From Clostridiales bacterium (GTDB lineage: Bacteria; Bacillota; Clostridia; Saccharofermentanales; Saccharofermentanaceae), in contig JAFZQI010000039.1 in assembly GCA_017620475.1 (NCBI GenBank), forward strand, positions 62,001 through 126,000: 64,000 nucleotides of DNA, in the 5' to 3' direction. Position numbers and translations under genes: made by a program. Positions within the stretch are counted from its first letter, which is position 1. Each line of letters opens with the position of its first letter. Under the pieces are notes generated by a model, which saw only the letters and a program-made list of their open reading frames with translations, had not been told where the DNA came from and made no database searches. Positions 1 through 8,434 of the stretch are shown piece after piece.

Positions 1-10
1 TGAAGAATAA

Positions 11-784
11 TTACATTGCGGTGTAGCCGCCATCTACCGGGAGATTCACACCGGTGACATACGCAGATTCTTTCGAAGCAAGGAAGAGTGTAGCCGTATC
101 GAGCTCGCCCTCTTCACCATAGCGCTCCTCAGGGATCATGGTCTTGGCGTTCTGCTGGAAGAAATCACTGTTTAGTGTGTCGCGTGTCAGGTCAGTATAG
201 AAGTACCCCGGGCAGATCGCGTTCACGGTAATATTGTACTTACCCCATTCGGATGCCAGCGCACGGGTCATGTTGACGACACCGCCCTTTGCCGCGTGAT
301 ACGGCGCAGAACCGCAGATCTTATTTCCGACAAGACCATACATAGAAGCAATGTTGATGATACGGCCGTACTTGGCGCCGATCATGTATTTCTTCGCGAC
401 CGCTCTTGCTACGCGAAAAGAACCGAATAAGTCGATGTTCATTTCGTTGCTGAACTGTTCATCGGTAATATCCTCTGCCGGGGCAACGGCGCCGGTTCCG
501 GCATTATTGATCAGGATGTCGACACGTCCGAACTTTTCAAGGACCGTATCCACCATCTTGTCGACGGCTTCGGTATCGGTGATATCACAGCGAACGGCAA
601 GAGTCGGAACTCCGTATTCCTTGGCGAGGTCCTCCGCAACCGCATCGATCATTTCCTGACGGCGGGCAACAGCGACGATCGCCGCTCCCTGGTTTGCCAG
701 CGCGCGGGCCATCTGTACGCCCAGACCGGTCGAGCACCCGGTAACGATAGCAACTTGTCCTTTGAAATCAAAATAGTTCTTCAT
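11..784 (-). CDS. SDR-family NAD(P)-dependent oxidoreductase
   Basis: Classical short-chain dehydrogenase of 257 residues, cytosolic. The cofactor motif TGCSTGLG lies at residues 15-22, the NNAG structural motif near residue 94, and the catalytic Ser (NIASMYG) and YHAAK tetrad follow, so the enzyme should be active. The C-terminal NLPVDGGYTAM is the usual end of this family. The closest remembered group is gluconate 5-dehydrogenase/3-oxoacyl-ACP reductase-like SDRs, but substrate cannot be read from sequence. The start is the ATG at 784 because AGGAGAG sits 8 bases before it; a longer frame to 820 lacks a ribosome site. It is divergent from the Nudix gene at 1023, sharing a 240-base intergenic region. 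Confidence 0.9.
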   Translation of the reverse strand: MKNYFDFKGQVAIVTGCSTGLGVQMARALANQGAAIVAVARRQEMIDAVAEDLAKEYGVPTLAVRCDITDTEAVDKMVDTVLEKFGRVDILINNAGTGAVAPAEDITDEQFSNEMNIDLFGSFRVARAVAKKYMIGAKYGRIINIASMYGLVGNKICGSAPYHAAKGGVVNMTRALASEWGKYNITVNAICPGYFYTDLTRDTLNSDFFQQNAKTMIPEERYGEEGELDTATLFLASKESAYVTGVNLPVDGGYTAM

Positions 785-1022
785 ATATATATCTCTCCTG
801 TCTTGTGTTTTTCCGCTCAAAAGTATATCATTTTCCCCTCTCGAAATGGGTTTCGCGTTCGTTCGTTATTTATACAAGAATAAAATGTGTTATCCTAGAA
901 AGGCGTGGCAAGAACACAACGATTATGAGCATTTGATTTTCATTTGGGGTTTCATATGATTTTCATTTCTGCTTGAAAAGCACTGGAAACGATAGTAAAA
1001 GAAAATTAACAAGAGGGATATC

Positions 1023-1502
1023 ATGAACCGTTACGAAGCGACATTATGCTATATTTACGGTCCGAAAGGCGTACTGATGCTTCACCGGACGAAGAAGGAA
1101 AACGACATTAATAAGGATAAGTATATTGGTGTCGGCGGTCACGTGGAGCAGGGGGAATCCCCCGAAGAGTGTATCCTCCGGGAAGTCCGGGAAGAGACCG
1201 GTCTTGAGATGACATCCTACCGCCTAAGAGGGATCATCACCTTCGTGATCGATGATTTCGATGAGTGCTGCTTCCTCTTTACCTGCGACGGATTCGAAGG
1301 GGAGATGACTTCCTGTGAAGAAGGAGAACTTGTATGGATCGATCCCGCAAAAGTGGAAGAACTCCCGATCTGGCCGGGGGATAAGATCTTCTTCCGTCTT
1401 TTGAAAGAACGAAGCGATGTGTTCTCTCTGAAACTCCATTACGTTCATGATGAACTGATCTCTGCCGCGGTGGATGGAAAGAATATTGAAATTGTAGTAT
1501 AA
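1023..1502 (+). CDS. Nudix hydrolase, MutT/8-oxo-dGTP diphosphatase type
   Basis: 159-residue Nudix hydrolase. The Nudix box is intact at about residues 38-60 (GGHVEQGESPEEC followed by REVREETGL), giving the metal-binding REXXEE core. The short N-terminal strand NRYEATLCYIY and the YIGVGGHVE start of the box resemble MutX/YtkD-like nucleotide-cleaning enzymes, so hydrolysis of an oxidised (d)NTP is a reasonable inference, not proven. AGAGGG lies just upstream of the ATG. The upstream intergenic stretch carries one copy of the over-represented 10-mer (975-984). A second Nudix gene is at 55803. Confidence 0.88.
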   Translation: MNRYEATLCYIYGPKGVLMLHRTKKENDINKDKYIGVGGHVEQGESPEECILREVREETGLEMTSYRLRGIITFVIDDFDECCFLFTCDGFEGEMTSCEEGELVWIDPAKVEELPIWPGDKIFFRLLKERSDVFSLKLHYVHDELISAAVDGKNIEIVV

Positions 1503-1604
1503 ATATATGCGCAGATACCGCCTTGTGTGAAACGTCCGTCATAAGCGGAGTGTCCGGCCGGGGAAGTCCCGGGTGAAAAGGCGAGCGAAAGGAAAAAGAA
1601 AAAC

Positions 1605-2687
1605 GTGGAAGAAACAAAGACGAGCCAGTCGAATGGTGATAACGAAAACAAGGTAAAGGAATCCGAATCGGAAGAACGGGCATTCGGAAGAGGTCCGAAG
1701 AAGAAAAAGAAGTCCGCATACCGCCGCATGATCGAGCACCGCATCAAGGTGGTGTCGATAATCGTGGGCGTGATCGCGCTGCTTCTGGTTCTTTTCTTTA
1801 CGGTCTTTGCCAGCTACGATTTTTCAGAAAAAGCCTGGCACGTGAAGTTTGACCCGATCCACGGCTACAAATATACGATCTACATGAAACAGCAGTATAC
1901 GCACTCGCGCATCGTCATTTCTTCCTGCAGTAAGAAGTCGGAAGAGGTGAAGGTTCCTGATACCATCTGGGGAGTACGGGTCGAAGAACTTGAAGAAGGT
2001 GCTTTTGCCGATGAGGTAAAGACCATCCGCCTGGGACAGTACATATATATCGTCGGAGAAGGGTATGGCAGCAAGACTCTGATCCTGCCGTCCACCTACG
2101 GACAGACGGAGAACTATACATCTTTTAAAGATAAAAGAGGAAGTGGTTTCTACTACAAGGCACTTCCGGATGGAACGCTCATGGCCTTCGCTTACTTTGG
2201 AACGGAAGACAATTACAGCGTTCCCGGTTCTTTTGCCGGAATCAAAGTTTCCAAAGCGACTGAGTACTATGTTAACGATGATTATCTGACGCTCCTTGCT
2301 GAAGAGGAAGCCGATCACTCCACGATCCTTCCGTACAACATGGTCCGCGTCAAGATGGTTCAAAGAGACGGCATCGATCCGTATGTGACTTCTCTGGAGG
2401 ATCTGGAAAGCCGCGAGAAGATGAAGGTGAGACTGATGTCCCTTCCGGATCAGTATGCATACGGACCGGACGGTTTACCGGCAGACGGGGAGAGCGCCAT
2501 TAAACTTGCGATGACGACCCGCGGCAACGGTGTCGATGAGAGTTGTGCCATGGTCATGGCCAAATATCCGCCGCTGAACTTCGTTTCCGCCGCCCGCTTC
2601 CTCTCCAAAAGAACTTCCGACTGTCACACTGAAGGCGAACCCGACTTTGAAGACTGGCTCTGGGCCGGCATGGTTGAAGTCGGCTGA
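1605..2687 (+). CDS. Membrane-anchored protein with BspA-like repeat remnants
   Basis: 360-residue protein of unknown function starting at GTG (AAAGGA upstream). Residues 1-45 are cytoplasmic and strongly charged with a lysine cluster (RGPKKKKKSAYRR), followed by one transmembrane helix at about 47-69 and a large outside domain. Outside the membrane, VKVPDTIWGVRVEELEEGAFAD and YSVPGSFAGIKV follow the pattern of BspA-type leucine-rich repeats (treponemal LRR_5: 'I P x x I x G x x V x x I x x x A F'), so a degenerate LRR fold is inferred. Type II topology (N-in). It follows the Nudix gene by about 100 bases and may share its transcript. Confidence 0.7.
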   Translation: MEETKTSQSNGDNENKVKESESEERAFGRGPKKKKKSAYRRMIEHRIKVVSIIVGVIALLLVLFFTVFASYDFSEKAWHVKFDPIHGYKYTIYMKQQYTHSRIVISSCSKKSEEVKVPDTIWGVRVEELEEGAFADEVKTIRLGQYIYIVGEGYGSKTLILPSTYGQTENYTSFKDKRGSGFYYKALPDGTLMAFAYFGTEDNYSVPGSFAGIKVSKATEYYVNDDYLTLLAEEEADHSTILPYNMVRVKMVQRDGIDPYVTSLEDLESREKMKVRLMSLPDQYAYGPDGLPADGESAIKLAMTTRGNGVDESCAMVMAKYPPLNFVSAARFLSKRTSDCHTEGEPDFEDWLWAGMVEVG

Positions 2688-2735
2688 AATCCTGTTTACA
2701 GGTTGAGGTATAGCGAGTCTTTCAAAAACAAACCG

Positions 2736-2801
2736 AATAGGCATACCCCAATAGGTTTACCTAATAATTTTACCCAATAGGCATACCAAATAGGTGTTTG
2801 C
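2736..2801. repeat. 13-bp direct repeat, five tandem copies
   Basis: Five head-to-tail units of the form AATAGGYRTACCN starting at 2736, 2750, 2763, 2776 and 2789 (first unit 14 bp, others 13 bp). The third and fifth copies are diverged. It lies between two convergent genes, 49 bp after the stop at 2687, and is not in a reading frame that looks real. Confidence 0.75.
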
Positions 2802-2941
2802 AGGGTTCTTGGTCAGCTGCTCCGGCTTACCAGATTCGCGATTTTGGCTCGCTAGGTAAGTCAGCTCTCCGATTCAAGGAAAATGGAGATCCTGAGATGA
2901 TGCTTTATTTCAAGAATGAACGTATCAGCCCGGTATTTGGA

Positions 2942-3631
2942 CTATATGCCGATGCCGAGGGTGGTGGTGGCGGTGGAGATGGTTTCTGTCGGCGGGTCAT
3001 CGGGGTCGATGAATTCGAAGAGGCTTCCGGTGACGACTTCGACGAGGATGTATTTATAGTCATCCTGGTAGAAGATCATGCAGCCTTCGTTAATGCCCTT
3101 GCTGTGAAGCTCTTCGGTCGGCAGTTTGCTGTCGTCGCGGACGGTGATCGTTTCACGCTTTTGGAGATCTTCCCATTCGGCAGGAAGTCCGTAGACGATG
3201 GTCTTGCCTTCCCAGGTGTAAAGCTTGCCCTGGAAAACGACATACATTTCCGAATTGACATAAGGTTCTTCAAGCTTTTTGGTGCGGACCATGGTCTTGC
3301 AGCTGAAGATCGTGGCGCCGCAGTAGGTGACCCAGAGCAGAAAAACAATGATTGACAGAAGCTGGATGGCCAGCCATTTGCGGAAATAGGCGATGACCAG
3401 AAGGATGGCCATGAGGATGCCGGTGATGGCGTAGAAGTAGTAAAGCCGATAATATGAATCGTAATGACACACTTCGTGAACGCATAAAAAAGCAAAGACG
3501 GACATTACCACGAGAACGACGCACTCCACGATCATCAGGATCAGAAGCGTTCTTTGGTTTTTGGACCTTTCAGACGAAACAGATCCGCTCCGCTTGGACG
3601 CGGGAACGGATGGACCTTTGGATTCGGACAT
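2942..3631 (-). CDS. Hypothetical membrane protein, about three TM helices
   Basis: 229-residue integral membrane protein that I do not recognise. The first 26 residues are polar and Ser-rich, followed by hydrophobic helices at about 28-50, 66-83 and 87-108, then a soluble C-terminal domain of about 120 residues with several paired Trp/Tyr and an aspartate-rich stretch (FEFIDPDDPP). It ends with a Thr-rich tail. The ATG at 3631 is preceded by AAAGGAG at good spacing. It is followed on the same strand after a convergent gap by nothing, and preceded by trxA (41 bases away), so it may be the last gene of the thioredoxin group. Confidence 0.7.
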   Translation of the reverse strand: MSESKGPSVPASKRSGSVSSERSKNQRTLLILMIVECVVLVVMSVFAFLCVHEVCHYDSYYRLYYFYAITGILMAILLVIAYFRKWLAIQLLSIIVFLLWVTYCGATIFSCKTMVRTKKLEEPYVNSEMYVVFQGKLYTWEGKTIVYGLPAEWEDLQKRETITVRDDSKLPTEELHSKGINEGCMIFYQDDYKYILVEVVTGSLFEFIDPDDPPTETISTATTTLGIGI

Positions 3632-3671
3632 TTTGATTTGCTCCTTTTGCTATGCCGGGATAGTATTTACA

Positions 3672-3986
3672 TCAGCCCTGTACGAAAGCCTGAAGTCTTT
3701 CTTTGGTCAGGAACCCGAGGGATTGTTTCTTCGGTTCGCCATTTTCGAAAAGGATCAGTGTCGGGATGCTGGAGATGTGATACTGCAATGCGATCTCCAT
3801 CTGCTCATCTACGTTGACTTTGCCCACGATGATCTTGCCTTCGTTCTCGTTTGCGAATTCCTCGAGAACCGGTGCCAGCATCTGGCAGGGACCGCACCAT
3901 GTGGCCCAGAAGTCCACAAGAACGGGGAGGGAAGCCTTCAATACTTCCTGTTCGAAGTTATCTTTGGTTAATGTAATCTCAGCCAT
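3672..3986 (-). CDS. trxA: Thioredoxin
   Basis: 104-residue thioredoxin, full family length. The active site FWATWCGPCQ is intact, with the cis-proline in SSIPTLILF and the VNVDE strand motif. It reduces cytosolic protein disulfides. The ATG at 3986 is chosen because AAAGGAG lies 7 bases upstream; one codon further upstream is a TTG. The neighbour upstream on the same strand is a small FTR-like protein (4270-4073), which suggests a ferredoxin-linked source of electrons. An 8-bp perfect inverted repeat (4013-4031, GAATAATC with a 3-base loop) lies in the leader and could be an operator. Confidence 0.95.
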   Translation of the reverse strand: MAEITLTKDNFEQEVLKASLPVLVDFWATWCGPCQMLAPVLEEFANENEGKIIVGKVNVDEQMEIALQYHISSIPTLILFENGEPKKQSLGFLTKERLQAFVQG

Positions 3987-4072
3987 CAATATTCTCCTTT
4001 GATTTCGCGCGTGAATAATCTGCGATTATTCCTTTTATTCCTTACATACTTTATTAGCGCCTATACGCATTG

Positions 4073-4270
4073 TTATTTGCGCTTATAGTATAGCATACAA
4101 TGACAGAAGCCTTCGAAGTCCGGGTCGGCGATCTGGTCGCGGAATTCTTTACACATGCATTTGGTATCCTCGGTCTTCTCCAGACGGCAGGGGCAGTATC
4201 CGCCTTTCTGCTTCAGTCCCTCCTTGATTGCTTCGACGACTTTCTCATCGGGGTTTAATTCGATCTTCAT
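4073..4270 (-). CDS. Ferredoxin:thioredoxin reductase catalytic-subunit-like protein
   Basis: 65-residue protein with three CxC pairs: CPC at 26-28, CMC at 38-40 and CHC at 56-58. The outer two pairs keep the 30-residue offset of the plant/cyanobacterial FTR beta subunit, in which these cysteines hold the [4Fe-4S] cluster and the redox disulfide; the central pair is shifted, as in the short clostridial FTR-like proteins. It probably passes electrons from ferredoxin to the thioredoxin encoded directly downstream. No FTR alpha-subunit gene is visible. AAAGGA lies before the ATG. Confidence 0.8.
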   Translation of the reverse strand: MKIELNPDEKVVEAIKEGLKQKGGYCPCRLEKTEDTKCMCKEFRDQIADPDFEGFCHCMLYYKRK

Positions 4271-4299
4271 ACAATTTTCCTTTCTTCGGAGCAGTGCTT

Positions 4300-4346
4300 C
4301 TGCATCGATCCGATCTTGTAAGTATCGTCTGCATCGATTCGATCTT
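4300..4346. repeat. 18-bp direct repeat in the ftr leader
   Basis: CTGCATCGATCCGATCTT at 4300-4317 recurs with one change at 4329-4346, a 29-bp period. It lies about 30 bases upstream of the FTR-like gene on the minus strand. Confidence 0.6.
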
Positions 4347-4384
4347 CCGGCTTTTCAGCTCATAATCAGATTATACATTTTTTC

Positions 4385-4422
4385 CAACAAAAAAGGGATC
4401 GTTTCCGTTTGGAACGATCCCT
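4385..4422 (-). terminator. Rho-independent terminator of the HEAT-repeat gene
   Basis: Arms 4394-4405 and 4411-4422 (AGGGATCGTT paired with AACGATCCCT plus two more pairs, loop CGTTT). On the minus strand the stem is followed directly by a run of six T (complement of 4388-4394). It sits 24 bases beyond the stop of the gene ending at 4446. Confidence 0.85.
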
Positions 4423-4445
4423 ATTCGAAACATGTTCAAATACGA

Positions 4446-4787
4446 TCAGACGAGACGTGTTCTCATCTTATCATAAGCTTCTCTGGCGACTGCACGTACG
4501 CTCGGATCGGAATCCGCAAATGCCAGTTTCTTCAGATATTCCTCACAATGCTTCGCATTGATGTTTCCTGCAGATTCTGCCGCAGCAGCTCTAACAGCAG
4601 GAGACGAATCACGGAATAGAGGAATCAGGTGCATACCTGAATCATATGTATTGATCTGTCCCATCGCCTTAGCTACTGCCAAACGGATCTCATCCTCCGG
4701 GTCATCAGCCATTTTCAACAGCGCGCCCAGATTCTGCTTCTTGCCCAGTTTCTCGATCTTTTCAGTCAGTCTATCAATCTTTGCCAT
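4446..4787 (-). CDS. Small HEAT-repeat protein
   Basis: 113 residues forming about three HEAT-like helical pairs. The repeats can be read at residues 20-45 (LLKMADDPEDEIRLAVAKAMG), 50-75 (PLFRDSSPAVRAAAAESAG) and 82-108 (LAFADSDPSVRAVAREAYDKM), with the usual D-x-x-V-R-x-A-A core. Such solenoids act as protein-binding scaffolds; no catalytic residue is present. AAAGGGG precedes the ATG. The gene is a single unit closed by a strong terminator. A 9-bp perfect inverted repeat (4846-4874) lies 60 bases upstream. Confidence 0.8.
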   Translation of the reverse strand: MAKIDRLTEKIEKLGKKQNLGALLKMADDPEDEIRLAVAKAMGQINTYDSGMHLIPLFRDSSPAVRAAAAESAGNINAKHCEEYLKKLAFADSDPSVRAVAREAYDKMRTRLV

Positions 4788-5206
4788 CCGGATCGCCCCT
4801 TTCTTTAGAATTACACGTAGTTTCTATTTAGATTATGCACTAAATTTAGCAAATGTACTAGAGGTATTTGCTAATAACTACGAAAAAAATTGTTTCAAAT
4901 TTGTGAACGTAGCCTCATATATCTTAATTCTTTTTTAGTCATTAACGCAATAGGATTAAGCGAAAAATGAAAGAAAATCCCCGAAACGTTGATATTAGAA
5001 AGAAAATATGATCGTTTATGTCGGGAAAAAGAAAAATCTTTACAAAATCGGAATGAGAATGAAATGTGAAGATGAGTACAAAATTGGCCGCGGGGAATTC
5101 TTCAATTGGGAAAGCAAACTTTTTCAGAAGATGTCTTTTCTATAGTTTCTTCTTTTCGGAAGGTTTGGTAAACTGATAGGGTATTTTGAAGAAGGCGGCA
5201 TTTCGG
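4788..5206. other. AT-rich intergenic region with a 9-bp inverted repeat
   Basis: No credible gene in these 419 bases between divergent genes. The clearest structure is TTAGCAAAT (4846-4854) and ATTTGCTAA (4866-4874) around an 11-base loop; no T-run follows on either strand, so it looks more like a binding site than a terminator. The rest holds no promoter I can support. Confidence 0.5.
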
Positions 5207-6331
5207 ATGAGAAAACTGAGGTTGATAGCGCTGATACTGGCGATGATGGTGCTTTGTTCCTGTAGCGGGAACAAGGAGACGCAGTCCACCGCATCCAACC
5301 CGGCTTCTAATGTTGCCGGAAGTGCGGATCCCGCCGGATCGTCTGAAAGTGCGGATACCTCCGCAACAACGCCGGCACCTACGGATACGCCCACACCCAC
5401 TCCGACCTTTACTCCGACGCCCACTCCGACACCGACGGAGATCCTGGTGAGCTTTATCGGGGATACGACACTGGGGGAGCAGCGTTCCCATGCAGGGGAA
5501 TGGTACTGCTTCACAAGTGTAGTCGGGGATAACTATTCTTATCCTTTCTCCAAGTCGGTCGAATATCTGGCCAATGACGATATGACGCTCTGCAATCTGG
5601 AGGGACCGCTCACTAAATCGAACAACCTCCGCCCGGACCGTGAGATCTACCTCAAGGGCGATCCGAAGTATGTCCAGGTGTTAAAGGAAGCCAGCATCGA
5701 ATGCTGCAATCTTTCAAATAACCACGCATATGACTATATGGACGAGGGCCTCAACGAGACCCGGGATGTGCTCGATGCCGCGGGGATCAAGTGGAGTGAT
5801 TCGGATTACTATGCCATTTACGAGGTAAAGGGCGTAAAGATCGGAATGGCCGGGTTTAACTTCACGTACGAAAGACAGCCGTATTATAACGCCATTGACT
5901 GGCTCCGGGAACACGGATGCAATATCGTCGTGATCTCCTGCCACATCGGCGTGGAGCGCATGTATGAGCCGGAAGATTCGGCGATTGAACTGGCACACGA
6001 TATTATCGACTACGGCGCGGACATCTATGTGGGATCCCATCCCCATCGCCTGCAGCCGGTGGAGTACTATCACAATAAGTATATTATCTATAGTGAATCG
6101 AACTTCTGCTTCGGGGGACAGCCGTGGCTGTCTGATCCGGATACGGCGATCTTCCAGTGCACATTTACCGTGGATGAGGGACATGTGGTGGGAAGCCGCA
6201 TGGTCTGCATTCCGTTTTCCATGCGGTCTTCAGATGAGGGAAACGATTACTGCCCGAAGCCCTATGAACCGGGAACGGAGGAGTATGCGCGCGTCATGAG
6301 GAAGCTCCGCTGGTCGGACGAAAACGAGTAA
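5207..6331 (+). CDS. CapA-family lipoprotein (metallophosphatase fold)
   Basis: 374 residues. A lipoprotein signal (LILAMMVLCSC, lipobox L-C-S-C) is followed by a Ser/Thr/Pro linker ending in repeated TPTPTPT, a cell-wall-spanning type spacer, and then a CapA/PGA-synthesis domain from about residue 80. Family motifs are FIGDTTLG (metal ligand Asp), CNLEGPLT, NLSNNHAYDY, CHIGVE and VGSHPHRLQPVE, matching the calcineurin-like CapA fold found in poly-gamma-glutamate capsule loci; here there is no capB or capC, so the substrate is unknown. The ATG at 5207 is preferred over a TTG at 5186 because AGAAGGCGG is upstream and the signal peptide then has normal length. A paralog is at 40687. Confidence 0.85.
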   Translation: MRKLRLIALILAMMVLCSCSGNKETQSTASNPASNVAGSADPAGSSESADTSATTPAPTDTPTPTPTFTPTPTPTPTEILVSFIGDTTLGEQRSHAGEWYCFTSVVGDNYSYPFSKSVEYLANDDMTLCNLEGPLTKSNNLRPDREIYLKGDPKYVQVLKEASIECCNLSNNHAYDYMDEGLNETRDVLDAAGIKWSDSDYYAIYEVKGVKIGMAGFNFTYERQPYYNAIDWLREHGCNIVVISCHIGVERMYEPEDSAIELAHDIIDYGADIYVGSHPHRLQPVEYYHNKYIIYSESNFCFGGQPWLSDPDTAIFQCTFTVDEGHVVGSRMVCIPFSMRSSDEGNDYCPKPYEPGTEEYARVMRKLRWSDENE

Positions 6332-6431
6332 GCCACGGCGATACGCTGTCGAAAGTGAATGAGGTTTTAGAACAAAAGTTAGTGCTTTTGGCGAAATTTT
6401 AAAATCACATGCGGAAAATGGAAAATCGTCT

Positions 6432-6460
6432 TTCCGCTGGCGCGCTTTTTGCTTTATAAT
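6432..6460 (+). promoter_or_regulatory. Putative purE promoter (weak -35)
   Basis: A consensus TATAAT is at 6455-6460, 33 bases before the purE ATG. The hexamer 17 bases upstream (6432-6437) matches TTGACA poorly. No guanine riboswitch or other RNA leader was recognised between 6332 and 6480. Confidence 0.4.
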
Positions 6461-6492
6461 AGGTCTGTTCTTTTTTATAGGAGGAGAAAAAC

Positions 6493-6996
6493 ATGGCAAA
6501 AGTTCTTGTAGTCATGGGAAGTGACTCGGATTTTCCTGTAATGGAGGGGTGTTTTAAGCTCCTTAAGAAATTTGAGATTCCTTTTGATGCGAAGGTGTGT
6601 TCAGCACACAGAACGCCGGATCTGGCAGCAAAGATTGCCTCTTCGGCGAAGGATGACGGATACAGTGTAATTATTGCGGCAGCAGGATTGGCGGCTCATC
6701 TGGCCGGCGTGATCGCTGCCCATACTGTTTTACCGGTAATCGGCGTTCCCTGTAAGGGTGGGGCGCTGCACGGCGTAGATGCGCTCTATTCGGTGGTGCA
6801 GATGCCGACGGGGATCCCGGTGGCGACAGTGGCAATTGACGGTGGCAGCAATGCGGCGATCTTGGCTGCACAGATGCTGGCATTAAGCGATGAGGTCCTG
6901 TCTTCTAAGTTAGTTGAGTATAAAGCCGGACTGGCTGCTTCGGTGGCGGAGCGGGATAGCCGGCTTCAAGAAAAAATCGCAAATTTAGGGGAGTGA
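6493..6996 (+). CDS. purE: N5-carboxyaminoimidazole ribonucleotide mutase
   Basis: 167-residue class I PurE, full length. It moves the carboxyl group from N5-CAIR to give CAIR in purine synthesis. GSDSDFPVMEG at the N terminus and the SAHRTPD catalytic loop are intact. AGGAGGAG lies before the ATG. The bacterial class I enzyme normally works with PurK, and no purK is present nearby. It starts a tight purE-purF-purN-purH run, with purF 4 bases downstream. Confidence 0.96.
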   Translation: MAKVLVVMGSDSDFPVMEGCFKLLKKFEIPFDAKVCSAHRTPDLAAKIASSAKDDGYSVIIAAAGLAAHLAGVIAAHTVLPVIGVPCKGGALHGVDALYSVVQMPTGIPVATVAIDGGSNAAILAAQMLALSDEVLSSKLVEYKAGLAASVAERDSRLQEKIANLGE

Positions 6997-7000
6997 AAGT

Positions 7001-8425
7001 ATGAGTACAAAATGGCAGGAAGAATGCGGTGTGTTCGGTATCTTTGATACGAAGAAACAAAGTCCCGACATTTCCAAACTTACTTACTATGGTATCTTTT
7101 CTCTGCAGCACCGTGGACAGGCGTCTGCCGGTATCGTAGTGAACCACGACGGACAGTTCCTGTGCCACAAGGCGACAGGTCTGGTAGCAGATGTTTTTGA
7201 TGACCTGCATCTGGGCACCCTTACGGGACATGCGGCAATCGGACATGTTCGTACACCGGCTCCGAACGAGAGCGGATACGATGTTGTTCAGCCGATGCAG
7301 ATCAAGTCCCACAGCGGTCAGATTGCGATCTCCATCAACGGCTCGATTTTAAATGCCAACGAGCTTCGTGATTCTCTCAAGGAGATCGGTGCGATCTTCC
7401 AGACCACGGCCGACTTCGAAGTGCTGCTCTCCCTGATCGCCAGAAACCGCGTTTCCACGGATTCCCTCGAGGGTGCGATCCAGAAGATGATGGGTGAGAT
7501 CAAGGGTGCATATGCACTTCTGGTGATGAGTGAAGACCGGATCATCGGTGTCCGCGATCCTTTAGGCCTGCGTCCGCTGGTACTGGGAAAGAAAGACGAT
7601 ATGTATCTGCTGGCTTCCGAGAACTGCGCATTTGATGCGATCGGTGCCGAGACCATCCGTGACGTTCTCCCCGGCGAGATCATCACGATTACGGAAGACG
7701 GCTATTCTTCCATCTATACTGTTCCGGAGTGCGATGCACACAAGAACGGCAAGCTCTGCATCTTCGAGTTCGTTTATCTGGCCCGCCCGGACAGCTTTAT
7801 CGACGGAACGAGCGTATATGAGTCCCGTGTGCAGACCGGACGTGCACTGGCCCGTGAGAATCCCTGCGATGCGGACCTCGTAGTTGCCGCACCTGACTCC
7901 GGTATTGCTGCCGCCATCGGTTACTCTTTTGAAAGCGGTATTCCTTATGGACAGGCACTGCTGAAGAACCGTTATGTCGGCCGTACCTTCATCGAGGGTA
8001 CACAGGCGGCCCGTGAGATGGCTGTCCGCCTGAAGTTCTCCGTTCTTAAAACGGCGGTCAAGGGTAAGAAGATCGTTATCGTAGATGACTCCGTCGTCCG
8101 CGGTACCACGACCAAACATATTATTTCCTTCCTGCGTGAGGAAGGCGCAAAAGAAGTGCATCTCCGTGTTGCTTCTCCGCCGGTTAAGTATCCGTGCTAC
8201 TACGGCGTATCGGCTTCCGAGGCGGAAATGCTTCCGGCACGTTCAATGAGCGTGGAAGAGATCCGCGATATGCTCGGTGCTGATTCTCTCGGATATGTAA
8301 GTCTTGAGGGACTGCGTGCTTCTACTCAGGGCGCTCTCTGCGGACACTGTGCCGCATGCTTCGACGGTGTATTCCCGGCAGGCGTTCCGGCAGAAGCAGG
8401 CGAAGATTCACCGCATAAGATCTAA
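7001..8425 (+). CDS. purF: Amidophosphoribosyltransferase
   Basis: 474-residue PurF, first committed step of purine synthesis: PRPP plus glutamine to phosphoribosylamine. The N-terminal glutaminase nucleophile is expected at Cys9 after removal of an eight-residue propeptide (MSTKWQEE-C). SLQHRGQASAG and the RTPAPNESG loop mark the glutaminase domain, and VIVDDSVVRGTT is the PRPP-binding loop. The C-terminal CGHCAACF cysteines are consistent with the Fe-S type of PurF seen in Bacillus. Ten bases separate its stop from purN. Confidence 0.96.
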   Translation: MSTKWQEECGVFGIFDTKKQSPDISKLTYYGIFSLQHRGQASAGIVVNHDGQFLCHKATGLVADVFDDLHLGTLTGHAAIGHVRTPAPNESGYDVVQPMQIKSHSGQIAISINGSILNANELRDSLKEIGAIFQTTADFEVLLSLIARNRVSTDSLEGAIQKMMGEIKGAYALLVMSEDRIIGVRDPLGLRPLVLGKKDDMYLLASENCAFDAIGAETIRDVLPGEIITITEDGYSSIYTVPECDAHKNGKLCIFEFVYLARPDSFIDGTSVYESRVQTGRALARENPCDADLVVAAPDSGIAAAIGYSFESGIPYGQALLKNRYVGRTFIEGTQAAREMAVRLKFSVLKTAVKGKKIVIVDDSVVRGTTTKHIISFLREEGAKEVHLRVASPPVKYPCYYGVSASEAEMLPARSMSVEEIRDMLGADSLGYVSLEGLRASTQGALCGHCAACFDGVFPAGVPAEAGEDSPHKI

Positions 8426-8434
8426 GGAGACAGC

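Noticed and set aside
2798..3355. 185-codon plus-strand open frame
   Set aside because: Mostly opposite the membrane-protein gene at 2942-3631, with aromatic/Asp bias typical of an antisense frame.
6332..6492. Purine (guanine) riboswitch before purE
   Set aside because: None of the conserved core bases of the aptamer or a terminator hairpin could be found in the leader.
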